From Chamaea fasciata (taxonomy: Eukaryota > Chordata > Aves > Passeriformes > Sylviidae): 64,000 bases of DNA. Positions within the stretch are counted from its first letter, which is position 1. Every line of letters starts with the position of its first letter. Shown in pieces: positions 60,619 to 64,000 of the stretch. The stretch is taken from NCBI GenBank assembly GCA_029207755.1, contig JARCOQ010000005.1, positions 48,821,563 through 48,885,562 on the forward strand, written 5' to 3'. The position numbers and the translations under genes were made by a program. A model generated the notes under the pieces. It ran no database searches. It was given only the letters and a program-made list of their open reading frames with translations, and was not told where the DNA came from.

Positions 60619-62287
60619 TGCAGTGAGATAGGACTAGGAGAAAAAGCAAAGCAGACTCAAACTTTAAAGGGTACAAAGAAAGCTTTATTAACCAAACTAC
60701 AAGAGGGAAAAAAATAATTAGTAAGAATCAAAATAAAACCTTCAAAACACTTTCCCTCCCCCACAAGCTTCTTCTCTTTCTCACTGACAACATGCAGAGA
60801 CAAAACTTAGAACTTAGGTCAGTTTACCACCTCTAAAAAAAAAAATCTTTCATCAGTTCTCTCAGGGAGAGGAGTCTCTTTTGCAATACCATGGAAACTG
60901 CTCCACAAGAAATACAGTACTCTTGTGGCTTTAATTCTCACAAATAGCAGCCTAAATATACACAAATATATTTGTTTGTGTATAATAAATAGCAAATACA
61001 TTTGTGTATAGTAAATAGCAAATAATAGCACAAACTGCATTGTGAAGTCCCTCCCATCCCAGGCAGCCTTCCCACAGCTGCATTTATGGACCATGTAAAC
61101 TTATGGGGTACCATTTTAAGGATGAACGGTTCAAAAGCAAAGGTTCTCTTCATCTATATTTAAGATCATCTTAATCTCTGGGAACAGAGATCTTCTTTTT
61201 CTCTCCCTGGGGGCAGGTCTTCATCTCATCTCTCTCTCTGTTCAAACTTCTCATGAGATCACAGCTACTTCAAAATTTACTTGATTCAACACAAATGCAT
61301 TTGCTCATATCTGCAATTTGAACACTCTTTATCTCCCCATACATATTTTCCACGAATCAAAGGGATATTTTAGTATATCACAGTCCATCACCATGGCCTT
61401 ACAAAAGAATTTCAGCCTAAGACTAGGCATCTCCTCTTTCTCCTTCCATCTAGGACTTGACTCCTCCCTCACTGACCCTAATGTCTTCATATTATCTCTC
61501 TACGTGTCTCCACTCCGTCTTTTTCTCTCACTTTAGAGGGGATCAGTGTTTTGCAAGTTTTATCTGTGCAAGGAGTTAATATCTGGCCCAGGGCCTGCAG
61601 AGGTCATGATGGTCAGCGGTAGATTCAGGCTGCGCTGGGCTGTGCCAGGCTCTGGGGGGCTCTAGCTGCATTCAGTTGTGGGGCCACTCTGCACGGAGGC
61701 AGAGCCACCCCTGGTCTCAGCCCCATCATCCATCTCTCACAGCGCTGGGACAGCCCCACGGTAAGATGACTCGGTAGCAGTGTCTGAGGCTATTTACGGT
61801 GAAGAATTCTTTAAATGCTGCACTTGGAGGGGAGAGAAGGGAAGTGGCTAGGATCTCAGCTGCAGCACGCCGAGCGGCTCGGGTCCCCCCCGCTTCTGTG
61901 GCAGCTGCTGGGGCCTGGCCCAGCCAGCCAAGCAGGCCGCACTTCCGGGTGGGAGGTGGCTTAGCAGCAGGATGCTAGGGCCCAATCCAGCCGGGATGAG
62001 GCCTTCTCTCCTCCCCTCCCCTTGTCTGGCAGCTGCTAAGCCCGGTCTGGCCAGTGCCACAGCAGCGGCAGGGCCCAGCTCGGCCCTGCCAGGCCTGCGA
62101 GCCATGCAGCAGGGCAGAGCCAGCCCTGCCGGCACCCTGTTACCTCTTCCCAGGCCAGAAGGAAAAAGAGTTTCCCCAAGGTTTTTTTGATTTTTAACGT
62201 GTGTTCACAGAGGCATGTTCAACTTTCTAGTGGTCTAACAAGGTGTCAGTATTCAAAACTAGCCACTAGGTTTTGTTACAGTTTTTC
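60613..62287 (-). mobile_element. antisense LTR-like element nested in gag, with TSD
   Basis: A 1.66-kb insertion (about 60619-62280) splits the nucleocapsid region. It is bounded by TGCAGTG and TTGTTACA (TG ... CA) and flanked by direct repeats TTTTTC at 60613-60618 and 62282-62287, with one extra G at 62281. On the minus strand AATAAA (60684-60689) lies about 65 bases before the 3' end, as in an R-U5. No protein motif is visible inside. I read it as a long solo LTR of a different family, younger than the provirus. The exact ends are uncertain by a base or two. Confidence 0.6.
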
Positions 62288-62540
62288 TTAGAAAAATCAC
62301 TTCCGTGGGTGGCTTCTCTCATCACCAAATGTCAGTCAATGCAAAACCAGCTCACAAGGCCACATGAAAATGAACTGTCCCCATAAGTCCATTCCACAGG
62401 AGACATCTCAAGGACAGAGAAGTGTAAATTTAAGCTGCAACTGATGTGGAAGGTCCGGACATGTGACCAAGGCATGCAGGTCTGAATTTCATGTTAATGG
62501 ACGATTTCTCAGGAATCAGGGAAATGGGAAGCTAAGCATG
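62288..62540 (+). pseudogene. gag: gag nucleocapsid remainder with second zinc knuckle
   Basis: After the nested insertion gag homology resumes. A CCHC knuckle lies at about 62436-62475 (C, C, H and C in order, GRSGHVTKAC) but an in-frame TGA falls between its first two cysteines. The remainder leads into the protease-frame dUTPase. Confidence 0.6.
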
Positions 62541-62599
62541 AAGGGGAAATGCACACACAAGCATTTTCCCGCCCTCTGGTACAAGCCTATGTGAGCAGC

Positions 62600-62965
62600 T
62601 CACAGAAACGACAAGAGGCTCAGCTGATACGGATGTTTCCACCTCAATCCCAATAACTATAAGCTCATTAAAGGTACATAAAATCCCTCTCAAGGCCCAG
62701 GGGCCCATTGGGAGAGGACCGAGTGCCCTCCTTATTGGGAGATCCAGTGCTACCCTGCAAGGTATCTTTGTGCACCCCGGTGTCATAAATGCTGATTTTA
62801 CAGGACAAACACAAACCATGGTGTCAACCCCTACTCCACCTGTGACTATCCCTGCCAAAACCCAAGTTGCTCAACTCATCCCTTTTAAGTCTTCTGTCCC
62901 CAAAACAGATTCTAAGGAGCAAGGAGACCGAGGCTTTGGATCAGCGGGGGAGCTCCAGGTGTACC
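62600..62965 (+). pseudogene. retroviral dUTPase domain
   Basis: Shows the ordered dUTPase motifs: the GRSS block near 62730, GVINADFTG near 62780-62806 (usual GVID.DY.G) and the C-terminal RGFGSAG near 62928-62950. The domain would hydrolyse dUTP. It is coded upstream of protease, as in betaretroviruses. The key Asp of the third motif is Asn here, so activity is doubtful. Confidence 0.7.
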
Positions 62966-63300
62966 GGACTCAGGTCGTAGGTGACCAAAAACCTAATATG
63001 GTTTGTTTGTACTGTTATGATGCCTCAAGCAAAGCCTTTGCAGATAAAGGTCAGTGGGATGATTGACACAGGGGCAGATGTCACCATCATCTCTGCCAAC
63101 ACATGGCCTTCATTGTGGCCTATCACACCTGCAGGATCCTCCGTTGCTGGCCTTGGAATGACCACACAGAGCTGTTTGAACAGCAAACCTGTGTTGACCC
63201 AAAAGCCTGAGGGTCAAACAGCTACAATTTGACCGTAATATCAGTGCTGCATCTCTTAACCTATGGGGGAAGGATGTTCTGTCTGCATGGAGAGTCCGGA
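62966..63300 (+). pseudogene. pro: retroviral aspartic protease, frameshifted
   Basis: The active-site signature DTGADVTII is at 63065-63091, and an NLWGKDVL block near 63258-63282 corresponds to the conserved C-terminal GRD region. The dUTPase frame stops at 63064-63066, so a frameshift separates the two domains. A second frame change lies near 63190-63230, where the active-site frame meets TGA. Confidence 0.7.
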
Positions 63301-63329
63301 TGGGTATGAATTTTTAACAGGGGCCACTG

Positions 63330-64000
63330 GGTTAAAGGCCATAAAGTATCCCACATTAGCTCTAAAATGGCTTAAAACTCAGCCTGGGTAGGTACCACAG
63401 TGGTCCCTTGTAAAGGAGAAACTAGATGCCCTAAAGTCCCTAGTACAAGAACAACTAGTTCAAGAGCACATAGAACCATCTATGAGCCCTTGGAACACCC
63501 CAGTATTTGTTTTAAAAAAGAAATTGGGTAAATGGAGGTTGCTCCATGACCTGAGAAAAATCAATTCTGTAATAGAGAACATGGGCACCTTGCAACCTGG
63601 TTGCATCTCCTACCATGATATCTGCCAACTGGGACATTCTGATTGTGGACTTGAAAGACTGTTTTTTCACTATTCCATTACACCCAGACGAAATCCCAAA
63701 GTTTGCTTTTACAATGGCTTCCATTAATAATGCAGCACCAGTGCAACGTTATCAATGGAGGGTACTTCCCCAAGGCATAAAAAACAGCCCCACAATTTGT
63801 CAATTTTACATTGCACAGGCACTCCCATCGGTGAGAGGACAACTTCTAGAGGCATACTGTTACCACTACATGGATGACATTTTGATAGCAACCCAATCCA
63901 AAAAAGAACTCTCACAGATTTGCCCAAGCCTGTTGCAAGCCTTAAAAACACTTGGGCTGCAGGCTGCACCAGAGAAGGTGCAGCAGCAAGCACTTTGGAA
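63330..64000 (+). pseudogene. pol: reverse transcriptase (pol), frameshifted and partial
   Basis: Fingers motifs SPWNTPVF and LLHDLRKIN lie at 63485-63560. A frameshift falls between about 63595 and 63650, after which the palm continues: a VLPQG block near 63761-63775 and the catalytic YMDD at 63867-63878. A stop lies near 63389. The gene runs off the window before RNase H and integrase. It would copy viral RNA into DNA, but this copy is broken. Confidence 0.82.

Larger units (their letters stand above)
57709..64000 (+). mobile_element. defective betaretrovirus-like (ERVK class) provirus, partial
   Basis: A provirus in + orientation: 5' LTR, leader, gag, dUTPase plus protease, and the start of pol. 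A dUTPase coded between nucleocapsid and protease is the mark of betaretroviruses and related class II ERVs. The coding parts carry many stops and frame changes, and a second LTR-like element has inserted into gag, so this copy cannot make intact proteins. It runs off the right end within reverse transcriptase. Confidence 0.85.

Noticed and set aside
1..64000. CRISPR arrays, bacterial operons, tRNA or rRNA genes
   Set aside because: None seen. Composition, splice sites and mobile elements are those of a vertebrate nuclear genome.

Overview
This is a vertebrate nuclear window, most likely from a bird. The signs are a few decayed CR1-type LINE pieces, class II (betaretrovirus-like) endogenous retrovirus DNA of about 6 kb, CpG-island promoters, long introns and very small coding exons. 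Few of the long reading frames are genes. I can support two host protein genes, both on the + strand and both in immune signalling, plus retroviral DNA at the right end.

Layout: 1-5 kb is mostly anonymous DNA with a small CpG-rich patch near 1.2-1.5 kb. A strong CpG island lies at 4.9-5.8 kb with two good + strand splice donors. A single coding exon at 18.8-19.5 kb encodes a SOCS1-like suppressor of cytokine signalling (kinase-inhibitory region, SH2 domain, partial SOCS box), with an overlapping upstream ORF before it and a poly(A) signal near 20.3 kb. 20.3-34 kb holds no gene I can prove; it has a second CpG island at 30.2-30.5 kb and an old CR1/L3-like fragment.

34.2-47.7 kb carries NFAM1, an Ig-domain, single-pass receptor with an ITAM. 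I rebuilt it from six exons: signal peptide, Ig V, transmembrane, two exons that share the ITAM, and a terminal exon ending in a third tyrosine motif. Several exons are far too short to show as long ORFs. One intron uses a GC donor. All exon phases are consistent and the predicted protein is 248 residues.

49-57 kb is intergenic: one candidate membrane-protein exon at 51 kb, a solo LTR with a perfect 6-bp target duplication at 55.3-55.6 kb, CR1 debris and a 174-bp AAAAG microsatellite. From 57.7 kb to the window edge runs a defective provirus whose LTR is related to the solo LTR: 5' LTR, broken gag with a GC-rich repetitive stretch, an antisense LTR-like element inserted between the two nucleocapsid zinc knuckles, then dUTPase, protease and reverse transcriptase with frameshifts. 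It continues past 64000.

The most interesting point is a SOCS1-like gene beside NFAM1. Human NFAM1 lies at 22q13 and human SOCS1 at 16p13, two regions paralogous from the early vertebrate genome duplications. The gene may therefore be a retained ohnologue of SOCS1 that is missing from humans. This is inference and needs synteny and phylogeny.
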